Shown here piece after piece: positions 10,472 through 18,308 of a stretch of DNA of 64,000 nt (position 1 is the stretch's first letter; each line of letters starts with the position of its first letter). Location: assembly GCF_001761465.1 (NCBI RefSeq), contig NZ_CP017479.1, positions 2,604,001 through 2,668,000 on the forward strand, read 5' to 3'. Both the position numbers and the translations under genes were made by a program. The DNA is from Flavobacterium gilvum (GTDB lineage: Bacteria; Bacteroidota; Bacteroidia; Flavobacteriales; Flavobacteriaceae). The notes under the pieces were generated by a model, which ran no database searches, was not told the DNA's origin, and was given only the letters and a program-made list of their open reading frames with translations.

Positions 10472-10843
10472 ATGCCAATGCAAGATTCCTTTATCGACTT
10501 ACTTAAATTGTTATTACCTGAAATAATTGTAGATTATTTTGAACTTACTTCTTATGAAAAAGGAGATGAGATACTTCATCTGTACCTTAGAGAGATTAAT
10601 TCAGTTCCTAAAGAATACAGGGCGTCTAAATTAAGTTCAAAAGGATTCTTTGATGAGATAACGGTGCAGGATTTTCCTATCCGAGGACACCAAGTGTATT
10701 TGCATATCACTCGCAGAAGATGGCTTAACCAAGACACTGGAAAAGTGGCGTTTAGAGATTGGAGTTTAGTAGCGGACGGCACTCGAGTAACACAAGAGTT
10801 TGCGTCTTTTTTAAAAGAGATCAATAGATTCCAAACCAAATGA
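10472..10843 (+). CDS. ISL3/ISAon1-type transposase, N-terminal frame
   Basis: 123 residues from an ATG, with the features of the small N-terminal frame of ISAon1-like elements: LLKLLLPEIIVDYFEL, VQDFPIRG and the basic ITRRRW. It probably binds the terminal repeats. The stop at 10841-10843 lies within the overlap with the catalytic frame, which is one base forward. The natural product may be a fusion made by +1 slippage at AAA-TGA, or a separate subunit. Confidence 0.8.
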   Translation: MPMQDSFIDLLKLLLPEIIVDYFELTSYEKGDEILHLYLREINSVPKEYRASKLSSKGFFDEITVQDFPIRGHQVYLHITRRRWLNQDTGKVAFRDWSLVADGTRVTQEFASFLKEINRFQTK

Positions 10844-11807
10844 TTGTAATGCCATTGCCTCTTTCTATGGAGTTTCAGGTAGAAATTTACAATATCAATA
10901 CAAAGAGTTTTTAAGTAATTTCAAAGCTTGGGATCAACTCAAACATGCGGAAAAATGGCTTCTCTTTCCCCAAAATATAGGCAAACGCTTGTCAATAGAT
11001 GAAACTTCCCTCTCCAATGGCGAACTATATACCGTTGTAACCAACAAAGCGGCTAAAGGAAGAAAAGGAACCATAGTTGCTATGATTGCTGGAACTAAAG
11101 CGGAAACGGTAATATCTTTCATTGAACAAATCCCAATCAAACAGCGCAAGCAAGTCAAAGAAATTACTTTGGATATGGCAGCAAATATGGGATTAATAGC
11201 CAAGAAATGTTTTCCAAATGCAATTCAAGTCACCGACCGTTTCCATGTTCAAAAACTAGCACTAGACGCTTTACAAGAAATCAGAGTAAAATACCGTTGG
11301 CAAGCGATAGACCTAGAAAACGAAGCTATTGAGAAGGCTAAAAGCAGTAAAATTAAGTACGAATCTCAAATGTTATCAAATGGAGATACCAATAAGCAAT
11401 TATTAGCCAGAAGCCGGCACTTTCTCAACAAAAACAAGTCTAAATGGTCAAAAAGCCAAATAATTAGAGCTATAATATTGTTCGATTTATATCCTGAAAT
11501 CCAAAAAGCATATGAATTAGCTCAAGACTTAAGAAACATCTTCGAGAATACACAGAATAAAATTATTGGACTCTCAAGATTGGCTAAATGGCACGAGAAA
11601 GTAAATCAATCCGGATTTAAATCCTTTAACACAATCTCACGATCAATAGAGAATCACTATCAAACAATCTTGAATTATTTTGATAACAGAAGTACCAATG
11701 CTTCAGCTGAATCTTTTAATGCAAAAATAAAAGCGTTTAGATCTCAATTTAGAGGGGTTAGAAACATTGGATTCTTCCTTTTCAGGCTAACCAATATCTA
11801 TGCATAA
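10842..11807 (+). CDS. ISL3/ISAon1-type transposase, catalytic frame
   Basis: The frame is open from 10815. Family-like sequence begins about 10842 (DCNAIASFYGVSGRN) and continues through WLLFPQNIG to the DDE core. Catalytic candidates are D in LSIDET, D in TDRFHVQKL (with LDMAANMG just before it) and E in NASAESFNAKIKAFR. A start at TTG 10989 would drop about 50 family-like residues, so the catalytic part is more likely made by frameshifting from the preceding frame. It ends NIYA, 74 bp before the right end of the element. Confidence 0.8.
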   Translation, partial: DCNAIASFYGVSGRNLQYQYKEFLSNFKAWDQLKHAEKWLLFPQNIGKRLSIDETSLSNGELYTVVTNKAAKGRKGTIVAMIAGTKAETVISFIEQIPIKQRKQVKEITLDMAANMGLIAKKCFPNAIQVTDRFHVQKLALDALQEIRVKYRWQAIDLENEAIEKAKSSKIKYESQMLSNGDTNKQLLARSRHFLNKNKSKWSKSQIIRAIILFDLYPEIQKAYELAQDLRNIFENTQNKIIGLSRLAKWHEKVNQSGFKSFNTISRSIENHYQTILNYFDNRSTNASAESFNAKIKAFRSQFRGVRNIGFFLFRLTNIYA

Positions 11808-11895
11808 ATTTTACTTCCCCACAGGTTTTGGGATTGATCCCTAATTCTTTTTGCTTAATCCCCAACTTTTGCACCTGATCCCGAAAAAAACAGAT

Positions 11896-11915
11896 TGTGG
11901 ACTAAATGTGGACTA
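11896..11915 (+). repeat. Paired TGTGGACTA direct repeat beside the attachment site
   Basis: TGTGGACTA occurs at 11896-11904 and 11907-11915, 11 bp apart, in the gap between the insertion sequence and the terminator hairpin. The position and one-turn spacing resemble recombinase arm sites of a second integrative element. Tentative. Confidence 0.35.
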
Positions 11916-11928
11916 GAATTTAAAAAGA

Positions 11929-11966
11929 AAAACCCTAACTCACTGATGTTCAGTTGTTAGGGTTTT
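11929..11966 (-). terminator. Terminator-like hairpin at the left island junction
   Basis: Stem AAACCCTAAC / GTTAGGGTTT. The minus strand then runs into a T-rich tract. It lies 3 bp from the left 17-bp tRNA repeat, where the terminator of the original tRNA-Ser gene would have ended up after integration. Confidence 0.6.
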
Positions 11967-11968
11967 AA

Positions 11969-11985
11969 TTCAGCGGAGAAAGAGG
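11969..11985 (+). other. Left attachment site, copy of tRNA-Ser 3' end
   Basis: 17 bp identical to 42575-42591. It contains the acceptor-stem end of tRNA-Ser (GGAGAAA on the + strand) but no further tRNA sequence. Confidence 0.75.
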
Positions 11986-12044
11986 CTCCTTTACCTGAAT
12001 TTTAAGCCCAGTATACATAGGGTTTGACACGTTTTTATAAGAAC

Positions 12045-12067
12045 AGGTACACCAATAGGGTAACTCA
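12045..12067 (+). repeat. Possible integrase arm site, left end
   Basis: AGGTACAC followed by a degenerate second copy. About 18 of 23 positions match 42383-42405 near the right end, in the same orientation. Probable integrase binding sites. Confidence 0.5.
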
Positions 12068-12305
12068 AATTTTTAAAATGAAATATATATATTAAGTAAA
12101 TATAGAAAAAAATAATTCAGTAATGTTGTTTCTTTCTAAGAAAAATTTTTCTAGAGATATTAATCGCCGCAATTTTGCGGTACTATCGTTGTTTATTTAC
12201 CGCATTATGATCGTAAGACTTCAATATTTTATGAATTACTGTTTTGGCGGTAATTTGTGTTGATTATTTATAATTTTCTTTATTTTCAATTCTTTTTTTT
12301 ATTTT

Positions 12306-12323
12306 TTACCGTCTAAGCAGTAA
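12306..12323. promoter_or_regulatory. Palindromic operator 1 of the hipBST operon
   Basis: TTACCGTCTAAGCAGTAA, a near-palindrome of the same type as the copy at 12376. The two centres are 70 bp apart, about seven DNA turns. It is the likely HipB binding site, and the spacing would allow looping. Confidence 0.65.
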
Positions 12324-12375
12324 AATTGATATAAAATTTTGTTTTTGAGTAAATAGTAATTAAAAATGATTATAT

Positions 12376-12393
12376 TTACCGCTTAAACAGTAA
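12376..12393. promoter_or_regulatory. Palindromic operator 2 of the hipBST operon
   Basis: TTACCGCTTAAACAGTAA ends 2 bp before the hipB ATG. It overlaps TATATTTA, one mismatch from the Bacteroidota -7 box TAnnTTTG, so binding would block the promoter or early transcription. Further half sites (TTACCGC near 12197, GCGGTAA near 12247) lie upstream. Confidence 0.7.
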
Positions 12394-12395
12394 TT

Positions 12396-12605
12396 ATGAG
12401 TGGTTTTAATTTAGGTCAATTTATTAAAGAGCATCGTAAAGCTACCGGACTTACTCAGCTCGAATTAGCGGATTTAGCGGGTATAGGCAAAACGACCGTA
12501 TTTGATATTGAAAAAAATAAGGAATCCGTTAGATGGGATAGTCTAAAGGCAATCCTAAATGTTTTGAATATAGAGGTTCAATTTATAAGTCCATTAAAAA
12601 AATAG
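12396..12605 (+). CDS. hipB: HipB-like antitoxin, HTH regulator
   Basis: 69 residues, a compact Cro/C1-type helix-turn-helix: GLTQLELADLAGIGKTTVFDIE. The length and the C-terminal strand EVQFISPL resemble HipB, which dimerizes through such a strand and represses its own operon. It starts immediately after a palindromic operator and ends directly against the next gene. Together with the split kinase downstream it is the DNA-binding member of a three-gene HipBST-like system. Confidence 0.85.
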   Translation: MSGFNLGQFIKEHRKATGLTQLELADLAGIGKTTVFDIEKNKESVRWDSLKAILNVLNIEVQFISPLKK

Positions 12606-12608
12606 GTG

Positions 12609-12923
12609 ATGAGAAAAGCAGTTATTTATGTCCATGATGTCAGGGCAGGGGAGCTCATGGAGGAAGAAAACGGAGGATATGTATTTGCATATGATGAAGA
12701 ATATTCTTTGGAACCTGTTTCGCTTACTATGCCCGTTACCCAAAGAAATTATTCTTTTTTGACTTTTCCTCCATTTTTTGAAGGACTGCTCCCGGAAGGA
12801 ATAATGTTGGAGGGGCTTTTAAAGATAAATAAGATAGATAAGAAAGATTACTTTTCGCAGCTTGTTGCCGCAGGAAATGATTTAGTGGGAGCTGTAACGG
12901 TTAAAGCTTCAAGTCATGAATAG
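12609..12923 (+). CDS. hipS: HipS-like protein, stand-alone HipA N-terminal subdomain
   Basis: 104 residues from the ATG at 12609; a GTG directly before it is also possible. The content matches the HipA N-terminal subdomain: MPVTQRNYSF, FPPFFEGLLPEG, VAAGNDLVGAV. In ordinary HipA this domain is fused to the kinase. Here it is a separate gene, as in the E. coli O127 HipBST system, where HipS is the part that neutralizes the kinase HipT (established knowledge). The stop overlaps the hipT start by 8 bp, which suggests translational coupling and controlled stoichiometry. Confidence 0.8.
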   Translation: MRKAVIYVHDVRAGELMEEENGGYVFAYDEEYSLEPVSLTMPVTQRNYSFLTFPPFFEGLLPEGIMLEGLLKINKIDKKDYFSQLVAAGNDLVGAVTVKASSHE

Positions 12924-13839
12924 ATGTCCTATTACTTACCAACCTTGTGGGGAAGATTTATACAGCAGCGAGGGATTGAAGCTACTGTCTCCCAAATTGA
13001 CATCTTTTGAAAATCTTCCTTTTTCAGCTTCAGAGCAGCGGCAAGAAGCGGCTAATAGAGCGACTAGATTATCTATTCAGGGCGTTCAGCCTAAGTTAAG
13101 TGCTATCTTGTCTGTTAAAAACCAGCAATTTGAAATCGTAGATCAGTTTGGGAATTTTATAATCAAACCCCAAAGTGACATATTTCCGGAATTGCCCGAG
13201 AATGAAGATCTGACCATGCGCATGGCAAAAGTTTACGGTATCGATGTTCCGTTTCATGGGCTGGTTTATTCCAAAGACAATTCTAAATCCTATTTTATAA
13301 AAAGGTTTGACCGATACGGGAAAGGAAAAAAATATGCTACGGAAGATTTTGCGCAGCTAACAGGAAGCTCAAGGGATACCAAATATAATTTTACAATGGA
13401 AAAGATTGTAAAGGTTATTGATGATTTCTGTACATTTCCCTCAATCGAGAAAGCGGAATTTTTTAAGAGAACATTATTCTGCTTTATCACAGGCAACGAA
13501 GACATGCACCTGAAAAACTTTTCTTTGATAACAAAATCTGGAAAAACGACCTTAACACCTGTTTATGATTTTCTGAATTCTTCGATTGCAATAAAAAATC
13601 CTCAGGAAGAAATGGCTTTATCATTAAAAGGAAAGAAAAGTAATTTCAAAGCAGGTGATTTGATTGATTATTTTGGGAAAGAAAGGTTAGGGTTAAGTGA
13701 TAAAGTTATCGATCAGACATTAAAAAAAATGTTTGAAAATGTTGAAAAATGGAACGAGTTAATCGAAATTTCTTTTTTATCCGATGAGATGAAAGAAAAG
13801 TATCTAAGGCTTTTGTCAGAGCGATTGGGAAGATTTTGA
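12916..13839 (+). CDS. hipT: HipT-like serine/threonine kinase toxin
   Basis: 307 residues covering the HipA kinase core without the N-terminal subdomain. A Gly-rich loop LSIQGVQPKLS lies at 52-62. K84 (FIIKP) is the likely ATP lysine. The catalytic loop GNEDMHLKNF (193-202) has D196, H198 and N201, and D218 in PVYDF is the probable metal aspartate. All key residues appear present, so it may be active. E. coli HipT phosphorylates tryptophanyl-tRNA synthetase; the target here is unknown. E. coli HipT has two serines flanking an isoleucine in the loop; here the second is glutamine. It probably stabilizes the island. Confidence 0.82.
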   Translation: MNRCPITYQPCGEDLYSSEGLKLLSPKLTSFENLPFSASEQRQEAANRATRLSIQGVQPKLSAILSVKNQQFEIVDQFGNFIIKPQSDIFPELPENEDLTMRMAKVYGIDVPFHGLVYSKDNSKSYFIKRFDRYGKGKKYATEDFAQLTGSSRDTKYNFTMEKIVKVIDDFCTFPSIEKAEFFKRTLFCFITGNEDMHLKNFSLITKSGKTTLTPVYDFLNSSIAIKNPQEEMALSLKGKKSNFKAGDLIDYFGKERLGLSDKVIDQTLKKMFENVEKWNELIEISFLSDEMKEKYLRLLSERLGRF

Positions 13840-14790
13840 TTGATTACTATTTCTTTCTTTTCGAGATAAAATTGTAAATTTAAGTGATATTACAACCGCC
13901 AAAACTACTAGGGAGACAGGCATAAATGCTCGTAAATGTAGGAGAGTGTAGCCCGCGGAACGTAACGAAATGAAGCTGTATTGTGGATGTAGTAGCCTCG
14001 TCGAACGCAGGAAGAGAGCGTGTGAAGATGAGGTCGAGGAAGCGTTGTGGTGGCCTGCTTTTTTTTGGGGCTGGCAGACGCTATGCTGACGAGTGGACTG
14101 TGGAATGGAGGGAAGAGGCTTTTTCTGCCGACGACCGACTGGAAGAGCCCAACGGAACAAAGTGAACGACAGGAGAGAGACCACTTGTTTGTTTTGTGCT
14201 GTTGTGCGCACTTGTGCATTTTTGGTCAATAGTCCGATGATGTTCATAATGATTAAAATTTAAGGTTGACATTTAGTGATATTCCCGTTTTCCGCTTCTG
14301 TAGTGGCTTGCTCCACTTCGCTTTGCAAATTATTTTTCAAAACGAAAAACGAAAAAAAGAAAGCAAGAATTCAGTGTCCGATTAGCGGATGCGGAGTGCT
14401 ATAAGTCCCGAAGGGTGGTGGAGCGGCAGCGGAGCCATTATGCGCATGCAGCACCCGGCGACTATCTTAGCTGCCCTTTTGATCCGTTTCGCATTGAAAT
14501 AAAGTTTAAATCAAATGGATTCACAAAGGATTTACAGTAAAGGCCATCTGTTTTAAGGGATTGAAAGCCAGTTTTAAAGTTTCGGCTCCGAAAGCTTTCA
14601 ATGGTGACGTAGCTTTGTAAATATCCTTACAAAATTCATTAACAATAGAAAAACATCCGTAAATTTATAGTGCTGTATTTCAATGTAGTATCTGCTTAAA
14701 TACTAAATTGATAAATATTTAAAATATTTTAAATATTCCCTTTTTCCTGAACTGTTTTCAACCTAAATTATTAATGCAATTCAGGTTTAT
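13840..14790. other. Gene-free 950-bp stretch with an unusually GC-rich core
   Basis: From about 13890 to 14480 the base composition is clearly richer in G and C than the surroundings. Open frames here (up to 143 codons) overlap on both strands and encode low-complexity, Ser/Arg-rich sequence with no recognisable motif, so none is called. Short symmetric elements include TGTGCGCA near 14202 and ATGCGCAT near 14440. It may be a transfer origin, a structured RNA or foreign DNA brought by the island. Confidence 0.5.
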
Positions 14791-17700
14791 ATGAAACATA
14801 AATTATTTTTTTTGCTATTATTATTTACGACACTTACATTCTCGCAACAAGAAGCTAGTGTTTGGTATTTTGGGAATAAGGCTGGACTAAAGTTTAAACC
14901 TGACGGTAGCGTTGTCGCCCTAACAGATGGTCAAATGATTACAGAGGGGGTTTCTGCAGTTTTGGCAGACAAAGACGGTAATTTTTTGTTTTATACTGAT
15001 GGTGTTACTGTCTGGAATAAAAACCATCAAGTGATGCAAAACGGAACAGATTTATTTGCTAATTGGTTTGGAGTAGATGCTGTAACTATAGTGCCAAAAC
15101 CCGGAACCACAAACTTATTTTATATTTTTGTAGCAGGTAGTTCAGCGTTTGCAGGAAGTGTAAATGATTTTAGGTATTCTGTTGTTGATATGAGTCTTAA
15201 TGGAGGTCTTGGAGCAGTTACTTCCGAAAAAGATATATTGGTTAATACTCCTTATGATCATGCTATGGCTGTAGTAAAACATGCTAATAATACTGATTAT
15301 TGGGTGGTTATGCATGATAAGAATAGTAATGTTTTTTATAGCTATTTGCTGACTTCTTCGGGTTTGAGTTCGATTCCTGTACAATCCAATGCAGGTACTA
15401 TCGATAATAGAATATTAAATATGAAAATTTCTCCTGATGGTTCTAAATTAGCAATTTGTGGCAACCTCAATTTGGAATTATGTAATTTCGATACTAGAAC
15501 AGGATTGATTTCAAATGACAAAGTTTTATGGAATGGTCCCAACGGTGGTTCGGCTGAATTTTCACCTAATAGTGAAGTTTTGTATCATTCAATAATTGGT
15601 GGTAATCAAGATCATAAAGTAATTCAGTATGATTTAAATACAATGGATATTGTTGGGACTGCTTATACAACAATAGTTCCAAATTCAATAATACCGGGTA
15701 GTTTGCAGCTTGGTTCCAATGGAAAAATTTATATAGCTCAATTTAATGATCTAAAAATAGGTGTCATTAACAATCCAAATCTTTTAGGTGCGACATGTGA
15801 CCTTAATTGGGATGCTGTTGATTTAGGGGGACGTTATAACTGGGGAAGTTTACCCACTTTTGTATCATCTTTAATCTTCAATTTTGAAATAGGATGTAAA
15901 AATTTGTGTCTTTCCCAAACTACAGAATTTACCCTAAATACGGGTCAAACCGTAACATCTACCGTTTGGAATTTTGGTGACGGGAGTACATCCAATGATA
16001 TAAACCCAACACATACTTACGCAAACACCGGGACTTATACTGTATCCGTTTTGGCAACGAGTGCTTCCGGCACAAATACAAAAAATAGAGATATTACTAT
16101 TTCTCCAACTCCCATAGCAACAAAACCACAGGATATTTTGTCTTGTGATGCCAATAATGATGGACTTTATAACTTCGATTTAACCACACAAAACATGGCT
16201 ATACTTAACGGACAAGATCCTAATATTTACACCATAAAGTATTTTGCCAATGTTACGGACTATGCGAATAAAGTAGCTGTTCTATCTCCAAACAATTACA
16301 TCAATAAAGTTCCCTATCAACAAGAAACGATCATTGCCGAAGTTTTCAACAAAGTTAATGGGGAGTGCAAAAGCACAACAACATTTTCTATTGATGTCTT
16401 TGATACACCAAAACCAAATACAAGTATTTCCAATTTAACGATTTGTGATAATAGCAGTGTTGGAACAGATAATGATGGTAAAGTTGCTTTCGATTTAACT
16501 CAAAAAGCAACTAATATTCTTAATGGTCAATCAGCTACCCAATTTTTGATTTCGTATTACAAAGATGCGGGTCTAACTCAGCCTATTTTGACTCCAGCAG
16601 CTTATCAAAATACCAATCCAATCGAAACCATATATGTAAAAGAGGTTAACAAAGACAATCTAAATTGTACTGCCACCACTTCCTTCAAAATTGAAGTTTT
16701 GGCTTTACCTATTATAGCAAATGAGGTTAACCTAAAGCAATGTGATGACGATATTGACGGATTCAGTGTTTTTAATTTGGAAGAAGCGATTAACAAAATA
16801 ACTGCAAATGCGTCTGTTGAAAACATTACTTTTTTTAAAACGGCTTTGGAAGCACAAAACAACACCAATCCCATTCTAAATCCAACAAACTATACCAATC
16901 AAAGTGTCAGTATTGACAAAGTATTTATACGGGTAACCAATGGCACTGGCTGTTTCAGAGTTGGACAACTGAATCTCATTGTTTCAACCACCCAAATTCC
17001 GTTGACTTTTAAAAGAAATTTTACGCAATGTGATGATGAAATTTCCGGAACCAATACGGATGGAATTGCCTCATTTGATTTTAGTCGGGTAACCAATCAA
17101 ATTCAGAATATATTTCCTGCTGGACAACAATTGGACATAACTTATTATAGGAATGTCGCCGATGCTCTGGCAGAGAAAAATGCTATCATTGATGTTTCAA
17201 ATTATAGAAACATAGGATATCCAAACACCCAAAATATTTACGTTCGAGTCGATAGCCGGTTAAATAATGATTGCTTGGGATTGGGAAGCCATATTACATT
17301 AACAGTTGAACCTATTCCAAAAATTCAATTAACTGGGAATGAACTGGTATGCAGTAATTTACCAACTTTTACCAAAACAATCAATGCTGGATTAGTGGAC
17401 GAGACCCAAAAAGCCAATTTCACTTATGTCTGGACTATGGACGGAAATTCAATAGCAAACGAAACAAATTATGATTTGACCGTCAATGAAAAAGGGATTT
17501 ACAAGGTAAAATCAACCAGCAGTGCAGGTTGTTCTGCAACAAGGACCATCACCGTAAATGCATCCGACAAAGCGACTGTAAAAGTGGATATTGTTGATTT
17601 GTCTTCGGAAAATAGCATAACTGTTTTTGCTACCGGAACCGGTGACTATGTTTTTTCGCTTGATAGTGAAAATAGTGATTATCAAAGCAGCAATATTTTT

Positions 17701-18045
17701 ACGAATGTTCCAGCAGGTATTCATACCATTTTTGTCAAAGATTTGAATGGCTGTGGCATTGTGCCTCAAGAAGTGGCCATTTTAGGTATTCCGAATTATT
17801 TCACTCCCAATCAAGATGGATACAATGATACATGGAATATAAAAGGGGTAAATAATGTTTTCAATTCAAAAACATCAGTTCGAATTTTTGACCGTTACGG
17901 AAAATTGATAAAAGAAACTGATTCAATGGGTGATGGCTGGGACGGAACCTACATGGGACATCAAATGCCGGCCACGGATTATTGGTATTCAATTCAGTTA
18001 CAAGATGGAAGAGTTTTTAAAGGACATTTTGCTTTGAAGCGATAG
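14791..18045 (+). CDS. Secreted beta-propeller/PKD protein with T9SS C-terminal domain
   Basis: 1084 residues with a signal peptide ending LTFSQ. Residues about 20-370 form a propeller-like module (ASVWYFGNKAGL, then repeated blades with KISPDGSKLAI and QLGSNGKIYIA). A PKD domain follows (TVWNFGDGSTSND, THTYANTGTYTVSV). Then come about five repeats of 90-100 residues, each opening with a (Q/S)CDxxxDG-like motif, and an Ig-like segment. The last 80 residues (NYFTPNQDGYNDTWNI, VRIFDRYGKLI, GWDGTYMG) are a gliding-motility-type CHU_C domain, which directs export through T9SS. It is probably a surface adhesin or structural protein; no catalytic site is seen. Confidence 0.8.
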   Translation: MKHKLFFLLLLFTTLTFSQQEASVWYFGNKAGLKFKPDGSVVALTDGQMITEGVSAVLADKDGNFLFYTDGVTVWNKNHQVMQNGTDLFANWFGVDAVTIVPKPGTTNLFYIFVAGSSAFAGSVNDFRYSVVDMSLNGGLGAVTSEKDILVNTPYDHAMAVVKHANNTDYWVVMHDKNSNVFYSYLLTSSGLSSIPVQSNAGTIDNRILNMKISPDGSKLAICGNLNLELCNFDTRTGLISNDKVLWNGPNGGSAEFSPNSEVLYHSIIGGNQDHKVIQYDLNTMDIVGTAYTTIVPNSIIPGSLQLGSNGKIYIAQFNDLKIGVINNPNLLGATCDLNWDAVDLGGRYNWGSLPTFVSSLIFNFEIGCKNLCLSQTTEFTLNTGQTVTSTVWNFGDGSTSNDINPTHTYANTGTYTVSVLATSASGTNTKNRDITISPTPIATKPQDILSCDANNDGLYNFDLTTQNMAILNGQDPNIYTIKYFANVTDYANKVAVLSPNNYINKVPYQQETIIAEVFNKVNGECKSTTTFSIDVFDTPKPNTSISNLTICDNSSVGTDNDGKVAFDLTQKATNILNGQSATQFLISYYKDAGLTQPILTPAAYQNTNPIETIYVKEVNKDNLNCTATTSFKIEVLALPIIANEVNLKQCDDDIDGFSVFNLEEAINKITANASVENITFFKTALEAQNNTNPILNPTNYTNQSVSIDKVFIRVTNGTGCFRVGQLNLIVSTTQIPLTFKRNFTQCDDEISGTNTDGIASFDFSRVTNQIQNIFPAGQQLDITYYRNVADALAEKNAIIDVSNYRNIGYPNTQNIYVRVDSRLNNDCLGLGSHITLTVEPIPKIQLTGNELVCSNLPTFTKTINAGLVDETQKANFTYVWTMDGNSIANETNYDLTVNEKGIYKVKSTSSAGCSATRTITVNASDKATVKVDIVDLSSENSITVFATGTGDYVFSLDSENSDYQSSNIFTNVPAGIHTIFVKDLNGCGIVPQEVAILGIPNYFTPNQDGYNDTWNIKGVNNVFNSKTSVRIFDRYGKLIKETDSMGDGWDGTYMGHQMPATDYWYSIQLQDGRVFKGHFALKR

Positions 18046-18161
18046 AAAAAAATTAGTGTTGTACAAAATAAATTAGGTGCTAGATTTGTATTTATTGAAT
18101 CGTTTAGATTGAATCTGTTATATCAATAGCAGTTTTTGAAGTGGATCCAATAATATAAAGT

Positions 18162-18245
18162 GGCTTTAGCCTAAAAAATTAACAATTTTATTTGACTAAA
18201 GCCTTTTATTGCCTCAAAACTAAAATCCTCCAGTTGAAACTGGAG
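18162..18245. repeat. Dispersed repeat C, copy 1
   Basis: A 42-bp block from GGCTTTAGCC to CTAAAGCC (18162-18203), then the palindrome CTCCAGTTGAAACTGGAG at 18228-18245. The block matches the complement of 60264-60306 at about 39 of 42 positions. It lies between convergent genes and may also terminate transcription. Confidence 0.7.
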
Positions 18246-18308
18246 ACAAGCCAATAATAATATACTCAGGTTTCGAATCCTTATGATTTGTAATCCGTGT
18301 TCACAAAG

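Larger units (their letters stand above)
10411..11881 (+). mobile_element. ISL3/ISAon1-type insertion sequence, about 1.47 kb
   Basis: The left end reads GGATCAAGACGAAAAGTTG. The complement of the right end reads GGATCAGGTGCAAAAGTTG, an imperfect terminal inverted repeat of about 22 bp. Inside are two overlapping transposase frames. The left end falls inside a Fic gene. No matching direct repeat is visible in the bases flanking the two ends, so flanking DNA may have been lost or rearranged after insertion. The name ISAon1 rests on recalled protein similarity. Confidence 0.85.

Noticed and set aside
13816..14272. Overlapping open frames of 60-143 codons on both strands
   Set aside because: Products are low-complexity with no motif and arise from the GC-rich composition of the block.
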